Assembly (NCBI RefSeq): GCF_901933205.1
Contig: NC_044590.1
Span: 3,983,501-4,047,500 of the forward strand
Direction: 5' to 3'
Length of the DNA: 64,000 nt
Origin: Camarhynchus parvulus
Taxonomy: Eukaryota; Chordata; Aves; Passeriformes; Thraupidae
Below, one piece after another: positions 11,707 to 22,637 of this stretch. Position 1 is the first letter of the stretch; every line of letters starts with the position of its first letter. The position numbers and the translations under genes were made by a program. The notes below the pieces were generated by a model, which was not told the DNA's origin, made no database searches, and saw only the letters and a list, made by a program, of their open reading frames with translations.

Positions 11707-13668
11707 GCTGAGGCTGAACAAACATCGGTTTCCATGAAGAGTTCCCAGAAAATACCTTATGGGATAAGATTTTTAACATTAAAATTTGTGTATCTACACC
11801 AATCCTGCAGTGATCTGACTTCTCTGATGTCCTCTCTTCGATTCTGTCCACAGACAACGCCATGCTGTTATTAGAAAGACAAAAGGGGGGGAAAAAAGGA
11901 AAAAAACCCAAGGACATTTAATAATGAATTCTAAAATCAATTTCTTCCCTGTCCTGTCCTCCCCCCTTCAGATACTGAATTATTCAATGAAAAGATCTGA
12001 GGCACATGAAACACATTGCAAAGAAAGATGTCAGCCAGGGTCTCCATCACCACAATTTTCTTGTTTTTTCTTTCACAGACTGACTAAAACCCAAACTAGC
12101 CATATTATTTGATGGAGTTTAAAGAAGCAAAAATTTCCAGGGACAGGTAAAACAGTGTTTGTAATGAAAGATAAGCTAACTTCCTTTGGAGTTTTTAATT
12201 ACAACACACAAGGAAAATGATAACAGCGCATGAGCAAGGGGTCTAGAGGGTGTATTTGTGATGGGGGGATTTGTGGTGCCAAACTGGGGGCAGCAATAGT
12301 GGGTCAGAGGAGGAAGGAGGAGTTCCTGGGCCAGAATCTCATTTAGACAGTGCATTTTTCACTGGAAACTGTGGGCTGGTAGATCTCCCCAGTAAGTGTG
12401 AACAGGGAATGTCCTGTGTGCTGGGCCAGGCTTCGAGTGCCGCATTTCTGCGCTGGTGCCTGTGAGTGCAAGTGAGCTGGGAATTAGGGAATTTGGGTCT
12501 CTCTGAATTGTTTCCATTAGAAAAATCAATTACTTATTGATTATCAGTGACAGTTCATATTGATTATATGTTTTTACTACATTAGGTATTGCTTTGGCTC
12601 GTGTTTTTCCTTTCTGAGGAGTATGCCAAGCCCTTTTCCATCCTGAGCTGTGAATTTTGGATAATGTCTCTTTGCTTTGCACAGTGCAGTAATTTGTGTT
12701 TTCCTGTGGCTACACAATCCTCTGGCTGTGCATCTTTGTGTGTCGTATCACTTCCTCTGTTTCAGAGAAACAATTATTTGAGATTTGCAGAAATATCCAC
12801 AAACCAAGCAGCATTTACCCCTTCCATTAGATGGAAAGTGGTTGCAGTCACCTTCTGCTGAATTATTGAGCTGAGAGGTCACAAGTAACAAATGCAATAA
12901 AATCCATTTGCTTTAGGACTATTAGCACATTTTGGAGATAATGATATTATTTTTCAAATATTCCTAGGTATTTATTTTAATTGTACAGTCATGCAGTTCA
13001 ACTTTCAGCAATGGAAAGTATAGGAAATTTCTGTTTGTTTTGGCTGTTTCTGTAGAAATCAGGGGAATGATTGATAAACAGAACACTTGTTCTGGTAAGT
13101 CAAGTTAGGAGAGCCTGTGAAATACAAAGCAGTGTTAAAAGAGTTGCTCTCCACATTATCCAGTTGAGTTTCTGAGTGGTAACACATCCTCTCATCTGTG
13201 ATGCTGGAACAGCCCTTGGCTTCCACTGCTATCAGTGGACACCCACTGGTTTATCTCACTTAAAGATACCTCTGGTATGTTTTAAATAAATTTTAAAAGA
13301 GTATTTTACTTAGATATTTCCTCTTGTTTTTAGTGTATATTGATATTAGGGATCTGTTATTGGAAATTTAGAGATATTAGATCTCTAGGCAGGTCCCATT
13401 TCATGGAAATGAAGAAGACATAAAGAATGTATTTGATTTTTTTTCTGAATTTGCTTGATTTAATATGAATTGTTCTCTGTATTCCTATTGCTGGGAAGAT
13501 AGAAGCTTGCTGGTGAGCTGTCTGTGAAAGTCAGTAACATTATGAAAAGCAGGCATTGTTCTGTGTAAATTATTGAATTTGGCTGAAAAGCTGGGACTAG
13601 AGATGCACTAGATTTATTCAGAGGTGGGACAAAGCCCCATCCACTCATCCTGCAGATCTAAAAAGACT
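11707..13668. other. Gene-free stretch, unique sequence
   Basis: No supported gene. A purine-rich run lies at about 11873-11908 (several A-runs and one G-run). A pyrimidine tract ending in CACAG near 12079 resembles a splice acceptor, but no partner donor or conserved reading frame follows. The rest is unique AT-rich sequence. Confidence 0.68.
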
Positions 13669-13709
13669 TAATTTATGGTTTAGGCTCTATAATTTATGGT
13701 TTAGGCTCT
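13669..13709. repeat. 21-bp unit duplicated in tandem
   Basis: The segment TAATTTATGGTTTAGGCTCT starts at 13669 and recurs exactly at 13690, giving a 21-bp period and two copies. This is a simple slippage-type duplication, possibly variable between individuals. Confidence 0.9.
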
Positions 13710-14827
13710 GTCCCCCAGTGTAGCCTCTGTACTGGTGTCTGTGCTGTCATGGCCACTCACAGGAAGGGCTCTGCTTCTCCTGCCACCTTCCCTGGAGGAC
13801 AGCCATAAATATTGTGGGGGTGTCTGCAGAAATAAATATTTCTTTAAGCCCAGAGAAATTAAGGAATAAAAATTCATGAAGTGCAGGTATGGTCCAGAGT
13901 CAAGTCTGTAAGTTTAGTGATAAATTTTGGGGTTTACCAGGGTAAATTGCTGCCTGAATTCAGAGCTGCATGTGCTGCACAAACCAAGGTCCCAAACATG
14001 GGAGGCTGGTTTAGCTTAAATCAGGCTCATATATCAGTAAGAGAATTGTTAATTGACTACAGAATCATTTATAGCCACTTACACAGTATCAAGGACTCTG
14101 ATACTAAATTTACAAGTTTGTTTACCAGGCTGGTGAACAGGAAAACTCTTTACTTTACTTGGAAACTCTTGCAGTTTTTAGTGGATTGATATAAAGCTGC
14201 AATGTCAAATTCTCAGCTGTAGACTCCAGTTCTGCCTAAGAGAATGAATCTGTGCCAGTTTACAGTGTCTGAGACTTTGGTCCCATGAGTCCATTTTTAG
14301 ATTCACATTTTGACTATAATTGTATTTTAAAGTGTAAGACAGAATATTGTGTGGCATTTTCTTCTACTCTGTTAAAATGATCCCAGTATAATGGAAACAG
14401 GGAAAAAAAAAATCACTTACTTAGGCAGTTTCCAAAAGTGCAGTTCTGCAGAAAGGAGGGAAGTGAGTATTTATATTTAAAAACGTTTGTAAATTGTCAG
14501 GCAATGGAGCATGGGTGGAAGAAGAAGTGGAAGCAGGAATGTCTGCACTGCTTTAGCAATGAATCTTTATTTGTGGGCACTGTGCACACTTGCAGAGCCT
14601 CCTGTTTGCACAGCCAGCTCTGTGCTCTGGCAAAAATCTGTGGGTTTGGGAAAGTTTTGCTTTGCATTGCACTCACTTGACTGTGCACACATCAAAACTC
14701 TACTCCTCTAACAGAAAAATTACTTTGAAATATACCCAGTCATCCTTCTTGGATATATATGAAGATGAAGATAATGTCAAGCATTTTGGTATATTCATTT
14801 ATAAATAATTCATCCAGCTGCACACAG

Positions 14828-14831
<4 letters not shown>

Positions 14832-14858
<27 letters not shown>
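14832..14858. repeat. (TTA)9 microsatellite
   Basis: Nine uninterrupted TTA triplets, preceded by TTATT and followed by ATTATG. Likely polymorphic in length. Confidence 0.95.
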
Positions 14859-14863
<5 letters not shown>

Positions 14864-17242
14864 GTGTGTATAGCTGGAAAAGACAGGAAGGCTGTACTGC
14901 CTCAAGAGAGATGCTTAATCTTAAGAATTTGGTTAGACCAAGATGTGTGATATGAGAAAAGGAAGACAGGCAGTGATAAATAGATCTGATGACACAAAGG
15001 CTTTAATAATGTTGATGGGGAGAAATATCATTTGTTTGAGATGATTGCCTTGGGAGCAGTGAGTTCCCTTGGCAGGAGCTGAGCTGCCCTGCTGCTCTCA
15101 GAGAGCTGAGGCTGTTCAGAGCAGCAGTTTCCATCAGAGCACATCTGGATTTTCAGAGCACCATATCTATACTAGAGCACATCTGGCTTGGCTCTGCAGC
15201 CTCCAGGTGGCCAGAGCAGCTGCCTTGGGCAGGAATGTCAGGAAAAGGGCAAAAAGTGCTGTCAGGTTAGGGCAGACACCCAGAGGAACAGGCATGGACC
15301 CAGAGGCAGCCCTGTGTGAAAACAAAATTCCTGATCTCACTTTATTTAGCTCTCTGAGAGGAAAAAAAAAGGTGTGGAAGCAGAAAACAAAGATGCAAAG
15401 AGGAGCTTCACAGCAATAAACCACTCTCAGACAATATTTTGCTTTTATATTCCCCCTGCAATTCAGAGATGTCACAAACACCTCATTGAAATTACATCGA
15501 ATGTAATGCTGTGATTTACTTCTGGCTTAACACAAGGAAAATATTTACATTTCATGACAGAACTGAGTAAAGTCTTAATAAAAATTAATCTCTACAGAGA
15601 TAATTATAAAATCTACTTGCTGTGTTTAGACTTTTAGGAAAGCATGTAAGGAAATAACCTGAATTAATGCTGGTGCAAAGTTATTTATCCTGAAATCTGC
15701 TTTGTGAAGTAAAAATGGAATACTATAGGACTATTCACTATAGGAGCACATTCCCTTTGGGAATTTGATTTGGTCCTGTGCCAAGCATCATTGAAAACTT
15801 TTCCAAATGTAACTAAAAGCAACAAAATATTTCAACATGGTTTTGATATGCTTTATCAACCTTTAATGCTGTCCTGGGCATTAGAATTCCTTGTGTCCAA
15901 CCCCTTCCAGTGCTCTTCCCTCTGCAAGAACACCCACAGGTCCTGCTCTGCACACTCTCCTTGTACCTATAGATGGGGCAAATAGCTGTGTCTGGGGTAA
16001 ATAAATTTCTAGATAAATGAATTTGAGTTCTAACCAATTGGACTCTATATTGTGGTTTCTAGGCTTTTGGTCAAAATATTATTTGATGCTCTTATAATGT
16101 GGTTATGTAGTCATTATAATGATGGTTTTGTATTTAAAACTAATTGTGTGTTCCAAATTCAGTAATTCAGTGCTTTGGGCAGGTTATGGCTTTTTTTTCA
16201 CACCACTACCACCTCCACCACCCCCGTTTTTCAGTTACCCGTATTTGATAAATCAAATTATCACCATGTCCCTAATTTTCCCTTTTTATAAGGAAAGTGT
16301 AGCTCTGTGTCTGAAAATGTTGCAGCTGCTAAATGGCTGAAAGCTTGCCTCAGTCTATCAACAGGAAAATAATAATAGTTTTCCTTCTTAGCAGCCTAGG
16401 TGTTGAAACCATCCCCAGCTTCATTAAAGCCTACCATGGAAATAATTTTCTAGTGGGAGATATAATGAATGTGTGAGGCATTTTTACAACATGCAGGAGG
16501 CTATAAATTTTTAGAGAGCTTTTATTATTACTTCTATGCTGTAAGTCACATTTTGCTATATGTCATAAATGTTTGAATACCAAGAAAGCTTTGTAATTAC
16601 TCAGAAAAAAAAAATTTACTCATTACATCTTGGATAACAAAAGAAGTGGTGTTTGAGCAGGATGTTTACCAGTTCTACTTCTTCCAATGGGCCTGGGCCA
16701 AGGGCAAACTGTTCTAAAGCTGTAGCTGTATAAAGCATCCTTTGCTGTTTGAGTGCACACAAACAATAACAGAATTTGTCTGAAAGTGAGGGCTGATGGG
16801 ATTCAAGGTGAACGTGTCCTTTGTAAGGATGTGTTTTACATAGCAAGACATCCATCTTTTGTTTTGTTCTAAAAGCTCTGCACTCACTTCTGCTTTGGCA
16901 ACATGGTCACTCCCTTTTCCTGCAGAAATGCATGCACATATGTGCAGTAAAACAGGGACTGAAAAGTGTGTCCTCCTTAATAAGCGTTAGTATCAGTATT
17001 ATAATGCTCTTGGAAAATCAATTTTCTAATAGATAATAAATCAGTTTTCTAACACAATAGAATAACTGCTGTGTCAAGTACTCAGGATGAGTGTGTGAGG
17101 ACACAGAATGCCCCAGGTCTCTCGGTGCCAGGGCTGCCCAGCTCTGAGGTTGGGCACCCTCCTGCCATGGTGGAAATGAGCCCCTGCCGTGCTCCTGTGC
17201 CATGGGGAGGGCTCAGGCTCAGGATCTGCCTCTGCCTGACTC

Positions 17243-17248
17243 CTTTAG
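17243..17248. repeat. Target-site duplication, left copy, LTR 1
   Basis: CTTTAG directly before the TG that opens the LTR. The right copy after the closing CA at 17635-17640 reads CTTTGG, so five of six bases match. A 6-bp duplication is the usual size for alpha- and betaretrovirus-like integrases. Confidence 0.72.
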
Positions 17249-17634
17249 TGTCACAGACACATTTGCTGAAAAATCCTTTCCTTAGGATTTTTTCTTTTGA
17301 GAAGCTGAGAAACCTCAGGAACAAAATGTAAACAATGGTTATCTGCTGCTGTGGAATGCAACAGGTGCATCTGTGATTGGTCTTGTGTGGTTGTTTCTAA
17401 TTAATGGCCAGTCACAGCCCAGCTGGCTCAGACTCTCTGTCCAAGCCACAGGCCTTTGTTATTCATTCTTTCTTTTTCTATTCTTAGCCAGCCTTCTGAT
17501 TAAATCCTTTCTTCTATTCTTTTAGTATAGTTTTAATATAGTATATATCATAAAATAATAAATCAGCCTTCTGAAACATGGAGTCAGATCCTCGTCTCTT
17601 CCCTCATCCTAAGACCCCTGTGAACACGGTCACA
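17249..17634 (+). mobile_element. Solo LTR of an avian endogenous retrovirus
   Basis: This 386-bp element opens with TGTCACAG and closes with GGTCACA, so it has the TG...CA ends of a retroviral LTR, and it is flanked by an imperfect 6-bp duplication (CTTTAG / CTTTGG). An inverted-CCAAT box lies at 17376-17380 and a polyadenylation signal AATAAA at 17557-17562, following a short AT-rich stretch. No gag, pol or env remnant lies on either side, so it is a solo LTR left by recombination between the two LTRs of a provirus. A homologous copy in the opposite orientation lies at 34063-34698, with 17314-17383 identical to it over 70 bp. The position of the second CCAAT box is mutated here (about 17407-17411). 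The 6-bp duplication favours a class II (ERVK-like) origin; the exact family name is not assigned. Confidence 0.88.
17557..17562 (+). promoter_or_regulatory. LTR polyadenylation signal AATAAA
   Basis: A canonical AATAAA about 70 bp before the LTR end. The same hexamer is kept in the inverted copy at 34137-34142 (seen as TTTATT on the + strand), which supports its being an original LTR component marking the end of R. Confidence 0.7.
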
Positions 17635-17640
17635 CTTTGG
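17635..17640. repeat. Target-site duplication, right copy, LTR 1
   Basis: CTTTGG immediately after the closing CA of the LTR, matching the left copy CTTTAG except at one base. Confidence 0.72.
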
Positions 17641-19031
17641 ATCATCCCATGGAGCAGGTTTAGAGCTCTTTCCTTGCTCAGTCTGCTCAGAGTGCTGAAT
17701 TCAGAGCGCACCACTGCAAAATGGGTTTGCTGTTGTGTGGGTGAGGAGGAGCCAGCACCAGGCAGGGACAATGGAAGTGTGACACTTGTGAGAATGTCCT
17801 GGAGACTGGAGGGTTCTCCTGTGTAAAGCCATTCTCCTTGGAGCACACTTGTGGGAATGGCACATGCTGATTTTGTTCTGTCTCCAAGGTGTTTGTTTTC
17901 ATCTTTGCACGGACGCCTGAATATGCTGGCTCTTGTTTTCAAGGTGCTGTTATCATTTTTTGAAGCTGAGAAGTAGTACTTTAAAAACAAAGTGAAATTT
18001 AAGAGCCAGATTGAAGCCTTCCTTATAAACCTGTTTGGAAAATAGGAGACAAACTACTTGTTTGTTAAAAGCAATTTGTTATATCACATGTGTGACCCCT
18101 TATAATCCACCATCTGCAGTAAACATCCTTTCCAAACTCTCATTTCTTTGAAACAGACCTAAAATAAGTGTAGCAATATTTTTGAACAAGTTACTGCCTG
18201 TCACAGAAGTTCCAAGCCCAGCTGAAGAGGAGGATATGATGGTGCCAGGCCTTATATGTCAGAATACATATAAAATGTATTGTAAATACACCATGAGCTG
18301 ATCTGTGTCTCGCTTTAGGGTTTGGGAACAGCAGGAAGTTCCTTCTCTTCCAGAAATTACACCACTGGGCCTTGGAGTGTAGAAAAATGAAAATGAGCCC
18401 AGCCTTATACGCTCTTAATGTGAATTGGTACAAATGAGCCACAGAGAACCTTATTTCACTTTCACATCTGAGGCTTTAAAATGGATTCTTTTTTCCTGCT
18501 TTACAACAAAAAGAAAGAAAGGAAGGTATTTGTGTTGCAACATGTAAATTCCTGCCAGCCAAGAATGAGACAGTCTGATCAGTCAAGGATATTTGTCCAA
18601 ATGTGAGTGGATTTTGCTTTATCTATCTGCTGATGAAAAAAAACAGTGGTTGCATAGGAAAATGTAGTAATAGTGATTAAAAAACTAAACAAAGATTATT
18701 GTAGTGTATAATCCTTACCCAAAATGGGACTTTATCAAAGAGATAAAGAGATACTTGATTTTAAAAATATGTAAATAGTTTTATATCAGTGAAGTACAGA
18801 TTTTCCAGGGAATGGGAGAGAACTCCAGGGCCAACAAGTTTGCATTATGAGTCCTCAAATGTGATAGGATGTCACTCAACAGTTCCATATTGCAAATGAA
18901 CTCTTTTCATCAAGTTAATGGTTTTTCTCTTGTTTTGTTTACCTGTTTGGTTTTTTACATGCAGCATATGGGAAACGATTGCATTCTCAGAATTGCAGGT
19001 ATTTTTGCTATTGAGTGTAGACTGGGAATAT

Positions 19032-19055
19032 TTCTACTATAAATTCTACTATAAA
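19032..19055. repeat. Perfect 12-bp tandem duplication
   Basis: TTCTACTATAAA occurs twice head to tail. A minor slippage duplication. Confidence 0.9.
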
Positions 19056-20385
19056 TCATGGAAAGTGAGGCTGCAATGATGGGTTTTTCTAGTGTCCCCG
19101 CTGAGGAGTTTTTTGGCAATAACAATGTATCTGCACACATCTGTATTGCTGTCTACTTAGGGCACAAAAAGCTATCATTACATGTGATGGAACATCAAAC
19201 AACTATTTCATTAATGGGCCTATTATGAGGAAGCACAGTGACATTAGAATACCAGCATGGTGTTACTATAGATACCTGATTTCTCTGTAACACTGGTGTT
19301 TTCATAAACTCACATGTAGCTGTCTGTGTTTTATATATAAATATAAATGTGTTTGTAGACACATTTCCCTCTGATTCAGGGAGGAAAATCTTTGCTTTTC
19401 AGCTTTTCAAGTATTTAGTACACTTCAGTTCATCATTATCCAAAGGACACTACACAAGCTGTATGTGAATGGCTTCAATTAGATGAAAGTGTTGTAAATG
19501 TAAATGCTCGAGAGAATAACTTTGTAATTCATCTTATCTAACAGGCAGCATATTTACTGAAGACTCTCAGATTTCTCTGGTCTATTTTATACATTTGTAC
19601 TGTGTTTCCCTGTTGAAAGCAGGAGTTTGAGGGAGACCAGGTTTGGGTGTGATGACTTCAGCTGAGGCACAGAAAATTGTTTTAAATGTGCTGGAAAATG
19701 AAAACTATGAGTAATTACCATTCTCTGCCTTAGTTGTGCTCAGACAATGTGAATTCAAAGCATTTCACAAACAGGAATTGGTTCTCACAATTTGTGTGGC
19801 TTAGAGAAACATGGGAATAGTATTTTCCTGATCGTGTGGTAAAAAAAAAAGTGACAGGGACTGCATAATGTGCCTGGAAGGAGGTGGGAAGGGTCATGCA
19901 GTAAATCAGTGTGAGATGAGATGTTGAGCCCTATTTGTGTGCTGTAATCACTGGATCTGCTGCCCCTGGTCACCACTGGGATCAGCCATGCATCACTCCA
20001 GTGCTGCTCTGCATTTTCCACAGGGCTTGGTTTGGTTGTTGCTTTATGAATGTTTTTAAGACTCGGTTGAATTTACAGATAAAAGCACATCCCTGAGTAC
20101 CAACGTGCTACATATTGATATAAAAAAGTGCTGGCTTCAGTCAGGCAGTTGGATCTGACCTTACTCATTAACTCTGTAACAAGAAAAGAGAGGAGAATTT
20201 GTCCTCCAGCTAATGAGAAAGCCGTGGAGTCCAAATTGTCTCTGATTCAGTACATACATTCTCTGGAACCTTGACTTTCTTGTCTTTGAAGCTTATTTGC
20301 TTTGTATTTCTGCTGATTTTTCTCTCCCCCCCTCTTTTTCCCAAAAATTGTTATAAAAATGATATGGCAATTTCTGATGTGAAAT

Positions 20386-20440
20386 ATCGTCAGCGTGCGG
20401 AGCCGATGTCTGCAGCGCGCAGAGATTTACGTTCTCTGCA
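20386..20440. other. CpG-bearing patch with inverted repeat
   Basis: About seven CpG dinucleotides fall within 55 bp of a window where CpG is scarce, including a GCGCGC-like core. The arms GCAGAGA (20419-20425) and TCTCTGC (20433-20439) form a 7-bp inverted repeat around a 7-nt loop. Retained CpGs can mean a germline-unmethylated or selectively constrained element, but conservation cannot be judged from one sequence. A small regulatory element is a guess; no coding signal is visible. Confidence 0.45.
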
Positions 20441-22053
20441 TCCCTCTGACCTTGAAGTCTTTTTGTTCTCGTGCTGTCACTTGGAGGCTGCTCTGTGAGA
20501 TGCTGAGCATCCCTGGCAAGCTCTCTCCACTTGAGTAGAGCCAGTGTTTTGCAGGATTAGCCCCCTCACTGAATCCTTCTCCTGAAAAATTCCGCCAATA
20601 ACTGCATGCACAGGACCTTGGTCAGGAAACTTTCTCTGCTTCTCCACCTAAGCCACGGAAAGGAGCAGCTCTTTCACCAGTTCAAAACAGCTCATTTTCT
20701 TTTGAACACAGCTTGGTTGGGATGAGTTGTGTGATAGTTTTAGGACACAAGGAAAAACCATTTAGAGGCACAACTATTGCCAAGCTCCCTGAGGAGAGAA
20801 GTGGGGATGAGTGTCCCTGTGTTCCAGTGCAGGACACAATTGCAAGTTTGTTTTGCATTCAGAGGGTATGTGGCAGAACAGAGAGAAATATGTTATGTAA
20901 TTCAAACCTTTATTTTTGCTTAGTTAGAAGTTGTGACATTAAAGCAACGATGTCACCTTACTCTGATTCCTTTTCAGAAGAAATGCAAGGCCTCAGAAAT
21001 TGCGTGTAGCAGCTGTTCCTCAGCCTATACTTTACCCAAAGTCAGGCAAGAAAGGGAAGATCAAACTCCATCATACTTACATGTAAAAAATGTAAATATT
21101 TTGTTTATGGTTAATCATACCTTTGTGTTCTGTATCACTGCTGAAACTTTGGGGACCTGAAAAATGAGAAAGACAATCTCAATTTGGATGATAGCTAAGA
21201 TTGAATTCAAGGGGGTTTCTTACTGAGATGTAGTTGTACTCCTCTCTAAATGCTACCATTTCACACAAAATTGGGTTCTCTTTGGATTAATATATTTGAA
21301 AATTAAGTTGATTTATAACCAATTTTCTCCTCCTTTAAACAGCGACCTGCAAGTTTTTCTCCAGGGATCAACCAGGATCAGAGAAATTATGGGTTGTTTG
21401 AGTTGTTCACTGGAGCAGAATCCCTCACAAACATATGGTGCTGGGTGCTTTAGGGATCACACTAATATGTTTACCTTGTTGTACATTTTTCTTCTCATCT
21501 TGAACTTGTATGTTCTCCTTGCTTAGGAATTAAAAAAAGGAAAAAAGAGCAAACAAAACCAACAAGATATTGCTAATTTGATGGCTGCAAAAATAATATA
21601 TTCCTTCTTATTCAAGTCTGAGCATTGAAAGTGTAAAATGTGCTAATGCTGAGTGCATCTGTCGGGTGCCCTGGTCAGCTGCTTAAGGAGAGCTGGCAAT
21701 TCCCCACTGCAAAATCAGAGGAAACTGGGCAGTTAAATTATCCTCCCTAAAGCTTTGAAATAATGAGAGAATTTTCTCTTTATCCAGTCAATGTTTAAAT
21801 GCTGGCTGTATTCAGAAACCACAGCCATATGTCATCTGAGAGTGAGACAGAAAATAAGTGAAAATCGTAAATTGTTCTCTGAGCAGCAGAATTAATGGGT
21901 TGTGATTTCCTAAAGTTCAGTCTCCTTAAGACATTTCAGTCCCTCTGGTGTTTTTTATCTGTTGATTGCCATTACCATGAGCCCCCTGTGGAAATGCAAG
22001 GCTGGTCTCTGCCCTGCAAAGCCCTCCTGTACTGGGGCATCTTCCTGCGCATG

Positions 22054-22342
22054 GAGCTGGGGGTCAGCCTCTTCTCCCAGGAAAAGAGGACATGGTTTGA
22101 AGCTGCACCAGGACAGGTTTAGGTTGGACATCAGCATGAATTTCCTGTCAAAAACAGTGATTAGACACTGGAATGGGCTGCCCAGGGATGTGGTGGAGTC
22201 ACCGTCCCTGGAGGTGTTCAAGGAACACCTGGATGTGGCACTGAATGCTATGGTCTGCTTGGCAAGGGGGTGTTGGGTCACAGGTTGGACTTGAATATCC
22301 CAGAGGTGTTTTCCAACCTAGGTGACTCTGATCCTGTGATCT
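22054..22342 (+). mobile_element. CR1 LINE 3' end, sense orientation
   Basis: The region runs from 'tcagcctcttctcccag' through 'aggtttaggttggacatcag', 'actggaatgggctgcccagg', the 'gtggtggagtcacc' phrase and the 'ggttggacttga' phrase to a decayed 'gatcctgtgatct' tail. These are the hallmark successive phrases of the CR1 3' part (end of ORF2 and 3' UTR). Only about 290 bp survive, so the copy is 5'-truncated as is usual for CR1, and it is inactive. Short open frames on both strands here (21955-22281 and 21962-22294) are by-products of the repeat and not genes. The terminal octamer repeats are degraded, which points to an old insertion. Confidence 0.93.
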
Positions 22343-22570
22343 TACTCAATTTGTGTACCCATCATCCACAACCCACACCTTAGTCTTGTCAGGAAACGAC
22401 GGCAGCGAAAACAAGATTGAAAAACTTGTCACTATAATCCCTCAAATGATCTAATCAGTGCTGTTGCTCTCTAGTGCTATTGCTGTGTCTGCTGCAAGGC
22501 AATTCCCAGCCATAACTCACCAAGCTGCTCCTGCCCTGCCCCTTTCCCAGGGCTCTGCTGGATAATTGCT

Positions 22571-22637
22571 GCCGTACCGCGAGCGCGCGGACGCTCGCTG
22601 CGCGCAATCACAGCGGGGCCGGCGCTCATTGCTCGGC
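22571..22637. other. CpG-dense patch containing a GC-rich hairpin
   Basis: About 14 CpG dinucleotides occur in 67 bp, far above the CpG-poor background. Inside, GCGAGCG (22579-22585) and CGCTCGC (22592-22598) are perfect 7-bp inverted arms around a 6-nt loop, followed by GCGCGC (22600-22605). It is too short for a classical CpG island. It could be a small unmethylated regulatory element, a recombination or replication feature, or a remnant of a GC-rich insertion. No ORF or promoter motif supports a gene start. Confidence 0.55.

Larger units (their letters stand above)
13710..17248. other. Gene-free stretch, unique sequence
   Basis: No supported gene. It contains the TTA microsatellite listed separately. 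Near 15137-15186 the phrase AGAGCACATCTGG occurs twice, and a degenerate 23-bp duplication (ATCA/G-rich, TTTTCTAA) lies at 17017-17064, just before the LTR. Overlapping open frames at 15069-15481 on both strands (116 and 104 codons) have no recognisable domain. Confidence 0.66.
17641..22053. other. Gene-free stretch with one CpG-dense patch
   Basis: No supported gene. Contents are a perfect 12-bp tandem duplication (TTCTACTATAAA) at 19032-19055, a poly-A run near 19841, a run of C at about 20325-20331, and the CpG-bearing element at 20386-20440 listed separately. Open frames such as 17604-17990 (minus, 128 codons, partly inside the LTR) are not gene-like. Confidence 0.68.

Noticed and set aside
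11455..11735. Open frames with RVRV/LGLG-type repeats
   Set aside because: Produced by the telomere-like CCCTAA motifs.
21955..22294. Open frames of 108 and 110 codons on opposite strands
   Set aside because: Both largely lie in the CR1 3' end and reflect the repeat.
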